Shown here: positions 28,132-39,702 of the stretch, one piece after another
How the letters are laid out: each line of letters starts with the position of its first letter
Numbering within the stretch: position 1 is the stretch's first letter
Assembly (NCBI GenBank): GCA_948146395.1
Contig: OX411551.1
Location: 44,736,796 to 44,800,795 of the forward strand
Direction: 5' to 3'
Origin: Fragum whitleyi
Taxonomy: Eukaryota > Mollusca > Bivalvia > Cardiida > Cardiidae
DNA length: 64,000 nucleotides
The notes under the pieces: model-generated
Seen by the model: only the letters and a program-made list of their open reading frames with translations
What the model was told of the DNA's origin: nothing
The model's database searches: none
Program-made: the position numbers and the translations under genes

Positions 28132-28383
28132 TTAACCCTTGTCATGCTGATCCCAGAATATTCCTGCTGTGGCAGGAGGTATGGACAAACATCAGCCTGC
28201 ACATAATATGTGCAATCTGATCTTAGTCCATACAACCTAATTTTCCTTTTTAAACCAGGAAAGTTTCAGATATGATATTTTCAAAATCAAATGCTGACTC
28301 ACAATTCGGAGATACAGAGCTTTCAGCACTTTGATTTCTTTATAATTTTGCCCAGGTTTTTTATTCAGAATGACAAGGGTTAA
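28132..28383. mobile_element. TTAACCCTTG-family MITE, copy 2
   Basis: Same ends and order as copy 1, about 180 bp to its left. The interior is more diverged (CACATAATATGTGC in the hairpin). Confidence 0.85.
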
Positions 28384-29050
28384 AATTTCGAGTTCACAAA
28401 GTAACTATCTCCAAAATGCTACTGTTGTGGGAAAATGATACTTTCTCAGTTTGTAAACAGAGCTTCAGATATAAAGTGGGTATTTTGGATTCAAAATAAA
28501 CATAAATTTTATTTCAAAAACCCTATGTTGTGAACAAGGCAATTTAAATGAGTACCTTTAGAATAGGATTTCATTGAGAAAGAGAGATATTAGACTAGCC
28601 CAACCCCACTTTTTTGTACCTCAGTTGAAACGATACCACCACCTAAACACCAAAATGACTGTGAGAAGGGTGCTGGTTTTAGTAAAACACACTCAATAGC
28701 AGCTGTCGTATGTGATTATGAATGTCACTACTCCTTGTTAAAAAAGATCGAGATCCTTTGTTCACCAACATTTACATGGTTGTATGTCTTACAAATTCAC
28801 AGATCTTTTAGTGTGAACTCAAAAAAATCTCTTTTCTATTGAAAGCTAAATATGTGTAGTGAAAATGGGATAACCTTATGCAATAGAATAGAATTTTTGT
28901 CATTTTTGTCCTTCAAAGTCGAGTTTTAGTACTGTGATAATCATTCATGAACCAAAAAAGGAAAATAGTTGGCAGATTGTATATTGCCCAGATGTGATTA
29001 AATCAATGTTTACCTGTAATTCAAAATTGAACAAAAATCTTATTTCATCA

Positions 29051-29128
29051 TCAATGGGTTAGCACAACACTATTGTAAGTGCCTATATAATAATAGGCAC
29101 TTACTATAGTGTTGCGCTGACCCCTTGA
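29051..29128. repeat. Minimal palindrome, type D1
   Basis: Near-perfect 78 bp inverted repeat. The left arm is TCAATGGGTTAGCACAACAC then TATTGTAAGTGCCTATA; the right arm is its complement ending GCGCTGACCCCTTGA. There is almost no loop. The same arms terminate the longer element at 57150-57403. Confidence 0.85.
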
Positions 29129-29929
29129 TTCATTTCTTCACTTCATCGTGTGAACCCTGGTTATCAACACTACCCTCCCCAATTGCAAAGATTTTTTTCC
29201 CCTTACATAGATGCATAAACCATTTAGTTCCTTCAGAGCTTTTGTGTCTTGTCTTGTCTTTTCCAAGTAAAGGACATACGGATATACTGGAAGGGAATTT
29301 GGTCTATTTCTTTGAATGGTTCACATAAAAGATAGGCTATTGCTAGGCAATAAGAACAGCATACCAATTCAACCCCTGTTTTTGGAAATGTGAGCAGGAG
29401 ATTGTTCACATCAACCTAGAAATGACAATCTCTCCTCTTTAAATGACAAGTAAGCTCCATGTTTATTATGATAAAGGGTTTATAATTCTAACTGGCATAC
29501 ACCAGATGACATGCAATCATTCTGCATGGGTAATTTTTCGGTACCATTTCACTCTGGACACAATTATAAACCAAATCCTCTATGGACTAGGCCATGGCTT
29601 TGGGCAGTATGCATCTAAATTAGTCTGACCATTATCCCATAATAAACCTGCTGTTAGAACATGGACAATGCCACAATAATCTAATGGTCAAAATGGTGTC
29701 ATAAAATTCAGTTTTATACTTTTATACCACTTGACAGATTCAGTTACAAAATGTATGCTATTACTATAAACCATTTAATTTGATTTATTAAAAAGTTTCT
29801 TTTTGGCAACATCAGTACAAGATTTGGCTACAGTTAATCAGAGAACAAGATGCAGGGAGTGTTTGTACAAAGCTTCAACAGCATTTTAATCATAGTGCAC
29901 TGGAATGAGAGGCAGTGTTAGCAATCCTC

Positions 29930-30005
29930 ATCCAAACCTAATGGTGTGGGTGCTCATTGGACTTGTCTCATCAAGATGATTCCAATGAATACCCATAACA
30001 TAGGA
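29930..30005. repeat. Hairpin repeat A, core copy
   Basis: CCTAATGGTGTGGGTGCTCA pairs with TGAATACCCATAACATAGG. Moderately diverged arms. Confidence 0.65.
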
Positions 30006-30065
30006 TCTAATTGACTGATAACATTTCTTTTCATCTTTCTGGAGCTCTGAGACCCCAGGCAAGTT

Positions 30066-30191
30066 ATTAGTCCACATCCAAACCTGTATCTTATGCAGAA
30101 CACACACCAAAGGTTTGGTCAACAGCAAAATATTAGTCCACTATCCAAACCTGTATCTTATGCAGAACACACACCAAAGGTTTGGTCAACA
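30066..30191. repeat. Recent tandem duplication, ~66 bp x 2
   Basis: TTAGTCCAC.ATCCAAACCTG through AAAGGTTTGGTCAACA occurs twice in a row and is nearly identical (about one difference over the shared part). Confidence 0.9.
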
Positions 30192-31419
30192 ATCACTAAA
30201 ATGGGGTCCCAAAGAATCAATACAAAAGCTCACATGAGTCCTTACTAAAGGTTCAGGAGTCCCTGTACTTTAGCTGTCCTCGTGTAAATATTTTTTTCTG
30301 GATTAAGCTTCACAATGTATTTGATAGATTTGAACCTTTGGGACTCACTTCAGAAATGAATTGAAGACTGTTTATAACAGTCTTCAATTCTTTTCTAAAG
30401 TTGGCCCCTAGAAGATCCTAGGGACTCATATCAGATAGTTAAAGGAGTCCTTGCTACCTCTTTAGGGGCCTCAAGACTCACAAAACCTACATCCCTCAAA
30501 ACCCTGGTCAACTGCTTCATCTCTTAATGGCACAAAAGTTCATATCAAACTGTTATTTTTGAAATCAGGTAGAAGGCATGCTGCAAACCTGGCTACCAAC
30601 TCCGCAAAATATGGTAGGTTACAAGACTAAGTATGTTCTCAGCTGGTAGACTATAATGGTAGGTCATATGTATATTAATTGATAGACTATCAGTATAATA
30701 TTGAAGAGGTGAAATTTGACTGTTATTTACATTTATGTTACAAAAGACACAAGAAAGTTAGAATAAAAAGGTTCTGAAAATTAGTAAATAAATCCTGGAC
30801 CAAAGACTTGTTTCTGATTTCATAATTGCATAGTGAATTATATCTGAATCTATCTGAATCTTGAAATATTCATGCCATTTATCAATCTACTAAGACAGAG
30901 ATTTTGCAATATTGTCATAAATACATCATAAATATCCTGATTTTTAATGCAAATTGATGACACCATTCCCTTGGTTCCCAAACATTCCCAGCTTAACTGC
31001 AGACTGTATTCATCAATTTTGTAAAATCTCCCCAGAATTTTAATAACATTCATACTTTCAAAACTGTGTCAATGATCACTGTTCTTAAAATTTAAAGCCA
31101 TTCAGTGCCTCTTTTCAGTTTCTACAATGAAAACCATTTTTTTGTTTTTCTTCTTACAATGAAACAAGTCATTGGTCTAGAATTGCTTATTTCAAGGGGT
31201 CAGTACAAACCTATAAAAGTGCAAATTTGTAAATTTTAAGAATATAACTTAGCAAAGCCAATTCATTGAATATATATGGTTAAGTGCTAGTAAGTTGTAT
31301 TAATTTGATTAGTAATTGAGACGGAAAAGAATGGTAGGTCGGTCATTGATTCATTAACACCACAGTGACAGAATATGGTGTTTCAGAGTTACTGATAAGA
31401 AGACAGGATGGGGTTATTC

Positions 31420-31565
31420 CCATGCTGTTGGTACTCATTTGAATTGTCTTAAATAGGCAAATAAATGAGTACCAACCACTAAAGGTTTGTGAAAGTATTA
31501 TTAAAATACAAAGTACTTCAATCTAAATCTACAATACCCCCTTCCGTCAGTAGCTCTGGTGTTTA
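31420..31565. repeat. Hairpin repeat A, copy with damaged centre
   Basis: TGCTGTTGGTACTCATTTGA on the left, AAATGAGTACCAACCA on the right, then AGTAGCTCTGG at the distal end. Confidence 0.65.
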
Positions 31566-32591
31566 TCACAAATAATAGGAGAGAGAAAATTTAAGAAAAT
31601 ATAAAAAAAAGCTGCTGCCCGATCTACACATAAGTGACAGACGGACAGACAGACTGGTTCAACATACTGTATTGTGTGTAGTCCTCACCTTGGCCCTCAT
31701 TCTCAACAGGTTGTAAACAGGCTGTAAAACACAGACACACTCATATTATATACATAAAAATCAAGAAAAGCATAAATGTAAGAATATAAGGCTTGAAAAT
31801 AATGAGAGGGATTGATGCCAATTGAAATCTGTTATTTCTTGTCCAAATACTATGCTATAGGTACTCATTGGAATCGTCTTACAAGATGTGTACGCACAAA
31901 ATTGCTTATGATGCATGAATTGAGATTTATTCCCTTGAAAAAGAAATTGTTCCTTTTTCAGCATTGTTTATATAAGTGATCAAGTTTAATCGGTAACACT
32001 CTTTTTTGTACTCATATCATTTAGACCAATTCCAAGGAGATCATTCTGTTGATATCCCAAAATAGGTGTTGAATGATACAAATTCAAATGCTTTCATCCA
32101 TCTCTTATTATACTCGTAATGAATGATCAGAATTTTCAAAGAAAAATCTTATACTGGAGTATAGATAGTCATCAAAATTATTGTTTAGATTACTCATTAC
32201 TGCTTCGCTAGTTTTCACTCAAAAAACAAATTTTGCAAATTGAAAACTTTTCATATATTACAAGTTTAAAAATTTTAATAAGCCTTATCCCAAAATCCAA
32301 AATTTGACTATAATTTAACCATTTTCACTCTTTTTTTTTCCAAAAGGTTTTTTTTGCCATTTTTAATTATCTTTTAGTCATATCTCAGCAAATTTCACTT
32401 ATCATTTATTCACATGTGCTTCCTTAATTCAGAAAATTTTGAACCAACATACAAGGGACAAGATAAGTTCTCTCAAGAAAATAACTCAACATTAGTAAGC
32501 CAGCAAATAAGAATTACTTCAAAGTAAATTCACACAAAGACTAAGTACCCCCTCCCAAAGAAATGCTAACAAAAATGCTTAATGGTGAACC

Positions 32592-32772
32592 CACAGGTAG
32601 AGGGGTATGTTGGATTTCTAACAAGATTAATTCATATACTTACACGAATTCTATGTTGTGGTTACTCATTTGAATTGTCTCGTAAAGACGATTCAAATGA
32701 GTACCCACAACATAGGGTTTCATTGTGAAACTAAGATTTTAGACCAGCTTTACCCCCATCTTATCCGCACCT
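32592..32772. repeat. Hairpin repeat A, extended palindromic copy
   Basis: Core TTGTGGTTACTCATTTGAA/TTCAAATGAGTACCCACAA (32651-32715) is the best paired in the window. The right flank carries the reverse complement of the family's usual left end (AGACCAGCTTTACCCCC, then TTATCCGCACCT), so this copy shows terminal inverted repeats. Confidence 0.78.
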
Positions 32773-34195
32773 CTGTTAATGGTGAACCCATAGAAGTCAA
32801 TAAGACAAGATTACTCAGTCTTCTTCCTCAAATTACAGTTAAGGGTACAATGTATGCTTGTATCAAAAGAATTTTTTGGTCCAGTAACTATCAGCGATCA
32901 TATTTTGACAATAGCTTATCCTTAATATAAAATTCAGAAAAAATTCATACAAAGCTGGGAAGATGACACTCACCATTGAATAAAGGGCTATCTTTATTTT
33001 GTTCAAATGTTGCATGTAGAAACATGAAAATGTTTGGCTCTTTATACCAAAAACTCATTTTACATAAAATTCATAAAGCCATGGTACTAAATTACCCATT
33101 TCAAAATATTCAAAAAATTAATCCTTTAGTCTGTGAGAATTTTTTCAGACTTTTTTTATTCACAACTTTTGCTACATGGTGCTCAGATTTGATTGCGAGC
33201 TAGGAGCTGAAATTTTGGCACAAAAAGATCTGACTGATCAGTAAAACTAAGCGAGTCTTTTGAGCCATTACTCCAGAAAATGGTGGTTAATACAACAGAA
33301 GAGCCATAAAGAGAGGGAACATTCAGACTTATGGAAGAGACATGACGAATGTGCCAATTTTGACAATGGAGTGCTTCAGTGCACAAGAAAGCTATGGCAT
33401 CTATTATACTGATTACCCATTTATGTTGAATTAAGCATTTTCTTCATGACAGATATTCTAAAGTACTGTTTGGATTTCAATCAAATTTTCTTCACCCTTT
33501 TAAGGTCTCTTTGCAAAAGAACACTGTCTTGGTATTTGAACTGAGAAACATGGGTAAGGTTAAACCCCTTAACATTTCTGGTGATGCAAATAATGGAACT
33601 TAAAGACATCTTAAAGATCACAGATTTAAAGAAGTAAAATGATAGAACCTACAACATAGAATTGAACAAACTGAAGAATCTATCTATAAATTACTTGGAA
33701 CACATCAAGTATAAGGATCTCCTAGTATTTCTTGCCCTGATTACTTGAAAGAACAGCTGAATGAGGAAGCCATGAAAATTTAATCCAGCTCCTTCATTCT
33801 CCAATGCTCCTAGTGTGAGTGACCGACTACCTGCTTTTGTTCTTTGAAGCTTTATGATTCATGAAAAGCTCAAGATAAAAGTAATCATTTTAATCATAGG
33901 AGAAGCATTTTCCTTGCATTTAATTATGTACCACATTTTTGTTTTTTTGTACAAATTTCTATTTTGCTCAGAAATAAGCAGCATGTGAATTTCATAAATA
34001 TTGAACACTCTTGATTTCTTACAATACTGAAAGACTTTGAACTTTTCATTTTACATAAAAATAAAACATTCAAGATGTGCTTTGAATTTTGAGTGAATGA
34101 TAAGACATTTCAAATTATACATTTTGTAATAAAATTCCCAGTCCTTGCAATGCTAGTCTTGTATGTTGATTCAGAAAATTTCTCTTTGGTCCACA

Positions 34196-34552
34196 CAGGG
34201 CTGTGGAAATATGAATTTTCTCCACTTGTCACTGGACAAGTAAAAGCCGATTTTCTACTCGTCCAGGATCAAAATGAACTTGTCCGCTAAAGAGTAAATA
34301 GAAAAAATTGAAAAAAACATTGCCTTTTGATGAAGAAAATGCTGATATCCAGCATTTTCTTCATTAAAAACAATGTTTTCTACCCAATGATATGAACATT
34401 AGGATGATTTCTCTCTTAATTCTTTTAGGTAACATGCCAAGATTTGCCCTGGTATTTACTTGTACTTGGACAAGTGGCTTAGAAAAATTTACTTGTCCGC
34501 AAGTACAAAAGCCCGAGTCGGACAAGTCGGGCATGGGAATTCCACACCCCTG
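34196..34552. mobile_element. hAT-like MITE (CAGGGGTGTGG ends), copy 1
   Basis: Begins CAGGGCTGTGGAAAT and ends GGAATTCCACACCCCTG. It is flanked by TCCACA at 34190-34195 and 34553-34558, a plausible target duplication. CAGGG-type ends fit hAT derivatives. Inside, several ACTTGTCC/GGACAAGT motifs surround a central hairpin GAAGAAAATGCTG/CAGCATTTTCTTC. It sits about 450 bp beyond the Onecut exon, in intron 1. Confidence 0.8.
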
Positions 34553-35002
34553 TCCACAAATGGATGGACTGATTTTTTAACTTGTCTCTTGTGACTGTCT
34601 CTTATCTATAAATCAAATAAAAGAAAATGAAATGACCCTCTTCCTGCTGATCAAGGAAAATTAATGAATTTCAAAGAAAATGTGACTTTTTTGGAATTTC
34701 AAGAAGTTTTGGTTTGCACTGAAATAATACAGATTGGGAAAATATTGCATGTGATCAGGCTGTTCTTAGCCAACAAGGCCTTATTGTCATATTTCAGCAG
34801 AATAAGGGTAAAATCCTTGTCTTGCTGATCCAGAAATTTTTTTGGGTGGGCAGAAAGCATAGACCAAGATCAGCCTGTTTATCCAAGCACTCTGATTGCT
34901 GTCTACACTTCCTGACAAAATCTTTATAAGCATGACAAGGAAAGAAAATAATAAACTACGACAAGAAAGAATAATAAGAAGCTGATTAGCGACCTTGATT
35001 AC

Positions 35003-36143
35003 CTGCCAGTCGCAGGGCTGACATTCTCTGAAATTCTGGTTCTTGTAGCCATTTCCACATTCTCCTGAACGTTTCTCTGCCAGACTTCAGTTTACTCCAA
35101 GGCTTTGGGTTTCGTAACAGATCACTTAATGTTCCTTGACTTCTACAGAGAACTCTTTGTGCAAACACTGCCTGTGGTATACTGTATCTCTTTAACTCAC
35201 TACTTATTCTTTGTGCAAGTTCTTTTGTATTTATTTCTTCCACTTCTTTCCCGTTCTGATCCAAACCCTGATGCTGTGGACTTCCACTGTGTAAACTGTG
35301 TGGCGAGGTACTTTCCATGCCCGTTGTAGGACTGAGATGTAAGCCGTTTGTACCCTGCATCATTGGTATAGGAGAATCACACTGTTTAATTTTCATGGGA
35401 GAGTGACCTCGGGACGGGGTTGTTGTCAAACTACGTGGGTAGGGCTCATAAGCAACGGAATGAGTTGGAGACAAAACAGGTTTCATTTCAATTTGGGACT
35501 TCGGTGATTCTAAACCATTCTGTCCAACACTGACATTAACATTGTATGCGTATGGTGAAACTCCCACTGTCTGATTAGTATATCCATTAACATTTCCCAT
35601 CATTGTCATAGGTAAAGAAACTGGTGTCATGGTATTCATCATTTTGTCATAAGCATAAGTGTTCAAATTCATAACATTTTCCATTCCTGGTAATCCATTA
35701 CAAATTGTATTGTTCATCAACTGAAAATTATTTGTTGTTTGAATCTGCTGAAATTTATCCGACACTGTTGAAATTGGTGGTAGAGGTTGCAGCGGAGTGA
35801 GTGTAGCATAGTTGTTAGGGCTGTAGCTTGGGCTTATTCTTCCATTCAAAGTCTGATAAGTAAGTTCTCCCATCTGGGTTCGGAATTCATGAGAGTCAAT
35901 CATGCTGACTGGAATGGCTATGTCCGAACGCGTTATTGTTGGAGAGTCTAAATCCCCACTAGCTGACTCTCCAACACCTGGACTCACACTAACACTGTCA
36001 ACACTACTGGGATCCACAAACTCCTGCTTAGGTGTGACTGAAACGAACTCGTCCTCACTCGCGTTCTGACTAGAACTGATCGGAGTTGTGGATGAATCGT
36101 TAATTTGTTGATCGGTAACTTCGCCCATGTTTTCCATCGTCAT
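35003..36143 (-). CDS. onecut: ONECUT/HNF-6 family transcription factor, first coding exon (CUT domain)
   Basis: Nuclear DNA-binding regulator. Onecut proteins bind ATTGAY-type sites through one CUT domain plus a divergent homeodomain, and act in neuronal, ciliary-band and endodermal programmes in animals. Seen: an open frame of 380 codons plus 1 nt. The N-terminus MTMENMGE resembles vertebrate TMEAIGE. Residues about 112-131 carry the family block TLTPLQPLPPISTVSDKF. A Ser/Pro/Met/Asn-rich linker follows, then a complete CUT domain at about 301-379 with SQGTLSDLLRNPKPW and FRRMWKWLQEPEFQRMSALRLA. The frame stays open past 35003, but CTGGCAG|gtaatc is a donor exactly where vertebrate ONECUT exon 1 ends (SALRLA|), so the last five in-frame codons before the stop are intronic. 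The start is the first ATG; ACGATGG at residue 3 has the better Kozak context. The homeodomain exon is missing from the window, so the protein is partial. Family assignment is near certain. Confidence 0.96.
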
Positions 36144-36350
36144 TCTACAATCAACAAGCGATCGAACAACAAAGAATGATAAACTGTCAAATGTAGTAAC
36201 CTTTGCTAGCGAATTCTGGTTGGTTATTTCGATCCAAAGGGGCTATTACGTACGATTAGACCTCGGTAGATAAACGATTCGGCCAACCTCCATGTTTAGA
36301 CAGCTGTGACCTGCGCAAACACGTTCTGCGCAGTGCATAATTAATGTTTC

Positions 36351-36362
36351 TGCGCATGCGTA
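36351..36362. promoter_or_regulatory. NRF1-like palindromic site
   Basis: The bases TGCGCATGCGTA match the NRF1 consensus YGCGCAYGCGCR at all but one position. The site lies about 210 bp upstream of the Onecut start codon. NRF1 sites are common in CpG-type animal promoters. Binding is inferred only. Confidence 0.5.
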
Positions 36363-37130
36363 TTTCAATTCTCGTGTATTGTAAGTGAAGATCAAACGAA
36401 ACCGCGCTCCACATGTTTCTCAGCTTTTAACAAATTTATGACATTAAATTTTAATGGAATTATGATTGTATAGAAGAATCATTTCAACGAATGAAAACAT
36501 TCAATGCGTTTCACTATACATCTTTTGTAATTTCTTATTTGTAATTCTCGAGGTAATGCGATTTGATAAACGAAATGGAAACTGAACATAGGCCGTAATT
36601 TTAACAAGTTATGATTAGGCCCGGAATAATTACTGACCAAATTAAACTACAGTCTTGGATTACCAAATGTAGCATCAAATATTCATCATGGACTTTCAAT
36701 ATTTTTGGTAGGCCTAAAGCTTTGCCGGAAAACTTGTGTCCGTTAAACTGTGTTTTTTTTCAAGGAATTTCTGATTTTGAGAGAGAGGACATATCGACTA
36801 AATAATGATAATATTATTATGTAGAGTTATAACGTTGCTAAGATTTCAAAATCTTTTATTCAGTTATTTTTTCCGATCAAATTGAATTTAAAATCAATGG
36901 GTATATTTTCAACAAATCAGTAATTTGGATAATTTAGGCTAGCCTCGTACTTCCGTAAATTCTTCTTTTTCAGTTGGACAGCGAACAGTTGTAACCGTTA
37001 GATATTGTTCACACCTTGGTGTGGACAGGCTCAATTATGATTTATGTCAGGTGTTCTCGCGAAATAAGAAAGGGCACGCGACAGTCCACAATTTACGCGA
37101 CATCTGTTTGTATATTTCATTAACCTTTAG

Positions 37131-37140
37131 CCCCGCCCCT
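37131..37140. promoter_or_regulatory. GC box (Sp/KLF-type)
   Basis: CCCCGCCCCT is a consensus GC box in otherwise AT-rich DNA, about 420 bp upstream of the WDR4 start. With TTCCCGCGGCG just downstream and TCTCGCGA upstream it marks a likely WDR4 core promoter. Function is inferred. Confidence 0.45.
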
Positions 37141-37533
37141 AACACCTTCTGTGTTCCCGCGGCGATCACATAATGTAATCTATTTAACTTTTGTTATCTC
37201 TATGTGTACAAGTTGCGCCGAAACTTCTGAGGCAACAAACAGTTGATTAAACAAATTCTTATATCAGGGCATCTGCTCAATCATTTTCTTAATATACTAC
37301 AGAAGAAAGGGGGAGGGGAAAGAATGGTATCAGCGGGGTTCGAAAATGTCCCTTTAATAGGCCATATCAACGAAAATAATAAAAAAAGTAAAATTACAAA
37401 AGAGACGAAATTAAGCTCTGAGAATCATCAGTAAATAAGCCTTTATCATTATATTTTCAACCTTTCTGCATTTATTTTCACTAACATGTGGTAGAAGTGC
37501 CAAATTTACGATCTAATTTTCTGTTTCTTGAAG

Positions 37534-37539
37534 ATGTAA
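37534..37539 (+). promoter_or_regulatory. Start-stop upstream ORF (ATGTAA) before WDR4
   Basis: ATG followed directly by TAA, with A at -3, lies 18 nt before the WDR4 start codon. If the transcript begins upstream of it, this minimal uORF could stall initiating ribosomes. The same bases (ATGTAAGC) also resemble a splice donor. It matters only if included in the mRNA. Confidence 0.35.
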
Positions 37540-37557
37540 GCGGTCATTGCTACCAAC

Positions 37558-37631
37558 ATGGCGACTCTCTACCACTGCAACGGTGGATTTGCTGTCATCA
37601 GCGGAGACAAATTTGTTCACTTTACAAATAG
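37558..37631 (+). CDS. WDR4: WDR4 (tRNA m7G methyltransferase non-catalytic subunit), coding exon 1
   Basis: WDR4 is the WD-repeat scaffold that pairs with METTL1 to place m7G at position 46 of tRNAs. Seen: ATG in a strong context (A at -3, G at +4), then 24 codons plus AG, encoding MATLYHCNGG..VISGDKFVHFTN, and a donor AATAG|gtaatc. The phase (2 nt left) matches the acceptor at 49217, and the join makes an Arg codon. This exon alone is too short to identify; the call rests on joining it to exon 2. An extra exon could lie in the intron, because many WDR4 proteins have a longer segment here, but the direct in-frame join and matching phases argue against needing one. A start-stop upstream ORF (ATGTAA) sits at 37534-37539. 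Confidence 0.8.
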
Positions 37632-38824
37632 GTAATCTACCAATCATTACGTTCTTTCAATAGATTACACGTTGATCTTTTGTCTGTCAAATATGACATG
37701 CATGACATAGCGTCAAACCCATTGAAAAATTGTCATAAACATGGTACAATATGCCGACCCATGTCGACAAATGGTCATAACCATTGATGCCAAAACACGT
37801 GTTTTCTCAGTTATCGGTAGGCGTATATTATTGTTAAAGGTATTGATCATTTTGATCAATAATCACTTTGACTGACACATACTTCAGTGTCTTAGAGATG
37901 TGAAATTCCCCAATAGCCCCTCCTTTGATCAATTTAATTTCTTTAGATTTTTATTTGTATCTTGAAAAAAAAAAATGTTTAGCAATTCATTGGAATGAAG
38001 ATGGTTTTATCAAAAGATTTTTTTATATTGATATTGATTACTCCAAATAGATCCAAGAAAATTTTTCCTGTTTAGCAGCATCTAAGCCCAATATTTGTAG
38101 CATTATGTAATATTTAAAGCATCCTTGTTATCATTATTTTTAATTTTAAATCCATAAACTGAGCTTCCCATTTTTTGCTATTAGCCATATTAAATCTTCA
38201 ACAGAGATGAATTACAATAGAAAGAGACTAATAGTGTTGAAAAGTGATATATAAATGTATAAAAGAGTATAAGAAGAAAATTTTCTAAAAGTATTTTCTT
38301 GAGATTACCATATTTAGAAGTTAATTCACATGATTCTCTCTAACTTTTTATCTCTCCAAGAGTCCACACCAAGAGATTGGGGGCATATTAGTTTACCATT
38401 GTCTGCCTGTCCATGTACCTGTCTGCCTGTCTTAACCAAATATCTTAAATAACATTGTCAACCACTTCAAAGCAATGTACAATGCTCATGTTAAATTTTG
38501 TCATGATGATAGATAGGTATTAATGATGTGCTTCAGTAGATGCAAAGTCAAGGTCATGTGACAAGTTCAACTTTTAAGGTTTAATTTCTCAAAAGCTTAA
38601 CCCAAACACTAAACATTTCATACAACTTCAAGCTTACTCTTGTTGAAAGCCACATACTATGCACGATTAAAGACCTCAGTGATGTGCATCTACAGATACC
38701 AAGATCAAAGTCATGTCACTTGTCCATGGACTAGTAGATACCAGGACAAATTTCAGAATGGTACTTAATAGATGGCAGAGATTAATTATTCCAATTTTAA
38801 TTTGAAAGGGTAGTAACAATTGTT

Positions 38825-39004
38825 TTTTTTATGAAAAAAATGCTGGATTCCAGCATTTTTGTTCTTTTGAAAAGCAATTTTTGCTGAAAATTTATCTATT
38901 TTCTTTTTTCAGACACGTTATTTTTCATTCTGGACAAGTCGAAAATCATCTCTTATTTTTCCGCGGACAAGTAGAGAAAATCTGTATTTCCAAACCCTGC
39001 CTTT
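38825..39004. mobile_element. hAT-like MITE, truncated copy 3
   Basis: Only one half is present: AAATGCTGGATTCCAGCATTT, then GGACAAGT motifs and a degraded end AAACCCTG. The left end is missing. A SINE follows 43 bp downstream. Confidence 0.6.
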
Positions 39005-39046
39005 CTACCCCTTTTATCAGAGTTAGACCAAAGTTCTGTGACACTA

Positions 39047-39348
39047 GGCATTTGTGTGTGTGTGTATTTCCGTTTATTTATCTTTGCTACCGTAGCACAT
39101 GCCCATATGAGCGATGCCCCGTGAAGACGGTTAGTTGTTACGGGGGATAGTGCAAGGATACATGATGAAACTACTGCTGAGATCCGCCATGGTTCTTTTA
39201 CGTGCTCGGTGTAAAGCACCATCTCACAGGGCCTCGGTTTAACGTCTCATCCGAAAGAAAATTAGTTTTTGTTTGTGTGCTAGCCCGGGTTTGAACCTAC
39301 GCCGTCGAACTTCAAATGGTTTTGAAGTTCGGTGCTCTACCAACAGGC
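39047..39348 (-). mobile_element. tRNA-derived SINE F with (CA)n tail
   Basis: On the minus strand it starts GCCTGTTGGTAGAGCACCG, has a perfect B box GGTTCAAACCC (39287-39297), a ~180 bp body, and ends GGAAATACACACACACACA. The body is shared with 27488-27690. Pol III promoter-like head and simple-repeat tail are standard SINE features. Confidence 0.82.
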
Positions 39349-39574
39349 ATTTGTTTCCCACCAATGGGTATATAAGTAGTACATCAAATTGGGATGAGCA
39401 GCTGGTGTCCCAGAATGAAATGTTGTGGTTGAAAAAATAAACAATAGGAAACCATGAGAACCTGCACCAGCCAAAATTATGGTTTAAACCTATTTATTTT
39501 ACATCAATCGGGAAACAAGTTCTTACAACTTAGATTAATCCCTCTTGATTTTGCTCCCTGGAAAATTCACCAGT

Positions 39575-39702
39575 ACTCGAGCCGATTGTAGGGGCCAATG
39601 AAATAACCAAGATTGATAGCCACTCCCGGGATTCAAACTCAGAGCCTTTGGGTCAAGAGGCCGACGCTCTACCTCTAGACTACGGACACCACAGACCACA
39701 GA
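39575..39702 (-). mobile_element. tRNA-derived SINE head
   Basis: Minus strand: GTGGTGTCCGTAGTCTAGAG, GTAGAGCGTCGGCCTCTTG, B-box-like GTTTGAATCCCGGG. The 3' extent is uncertain. Not a functional tRNA: no acceptor pairing or anticodon arm was recognised. Confidence 0.65.

Larger units (their letters stand above)
1..35002 (-). other. onecut: Onecut intron 1 (partial, runs off left edge)
   Basis: This follows from the donor at 35001-35002 (minus GT) and the absence of a downstream exon. I looked on the minus strand for the Onecut homeodomain (NFFMNARRRS-like) and found nothing. All open frames here are short and resemble no known protein. The stretch is AT-rich and carries the repeats listed separately. 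Between them I see no gene: about 1-2200, 3500-7100, 8100-10370, 14750-19300, 25000-27400 and 33000-34190 are mostly unique-looking AT-rich DNA. Degraded relics include a TTAACCCTTG-family remnant near 34807-34945, and hairpin-module fragments near 27420-27460, 28520-28560 and 31850-31890. At least 35 kb for one intron is large but fits the long first intron of Onecut genes. Confidence 0.85.
36144..37557. promoter_or_regulatory. Divergent promoter region between Onecut and WDR4
   Basis: This 1.4 kb separates two start codons facing away from each other, so it must hold both 5' leaders and probably both promoters. CpG dinucleotides are visibly denser (36230-36380 and 37020-37220) than in the flanking introns. 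Seen: an NRF1-like palindrome at 36351, GCGCA half-sites at 36313 and 36327, TCTCGCGA at 37055-37062, a GC box at 37131-37140 and TTCCCGCGGCG at 37153. No convincing TATA box was recognised for either gene, as expected of CpG-type initiation. There may be two separate promoters rather than one shared promoter; transcription starts cannot be placed from sequence. The middle (36400-36950) is AT-rich without a recognised feature. Confidence 0.7.

Noticed and set aside
35105..35329. Plus-strand open frame inside the Onecut exon
   Set aside because: Antisense shadow of the CUT-domain coding sequence.
39575..39702. Possible tRNA gene
   Set aside because: B-box-like sequence is present, but no complete cloverleaf; fits a tRNA-derived SINE head better.
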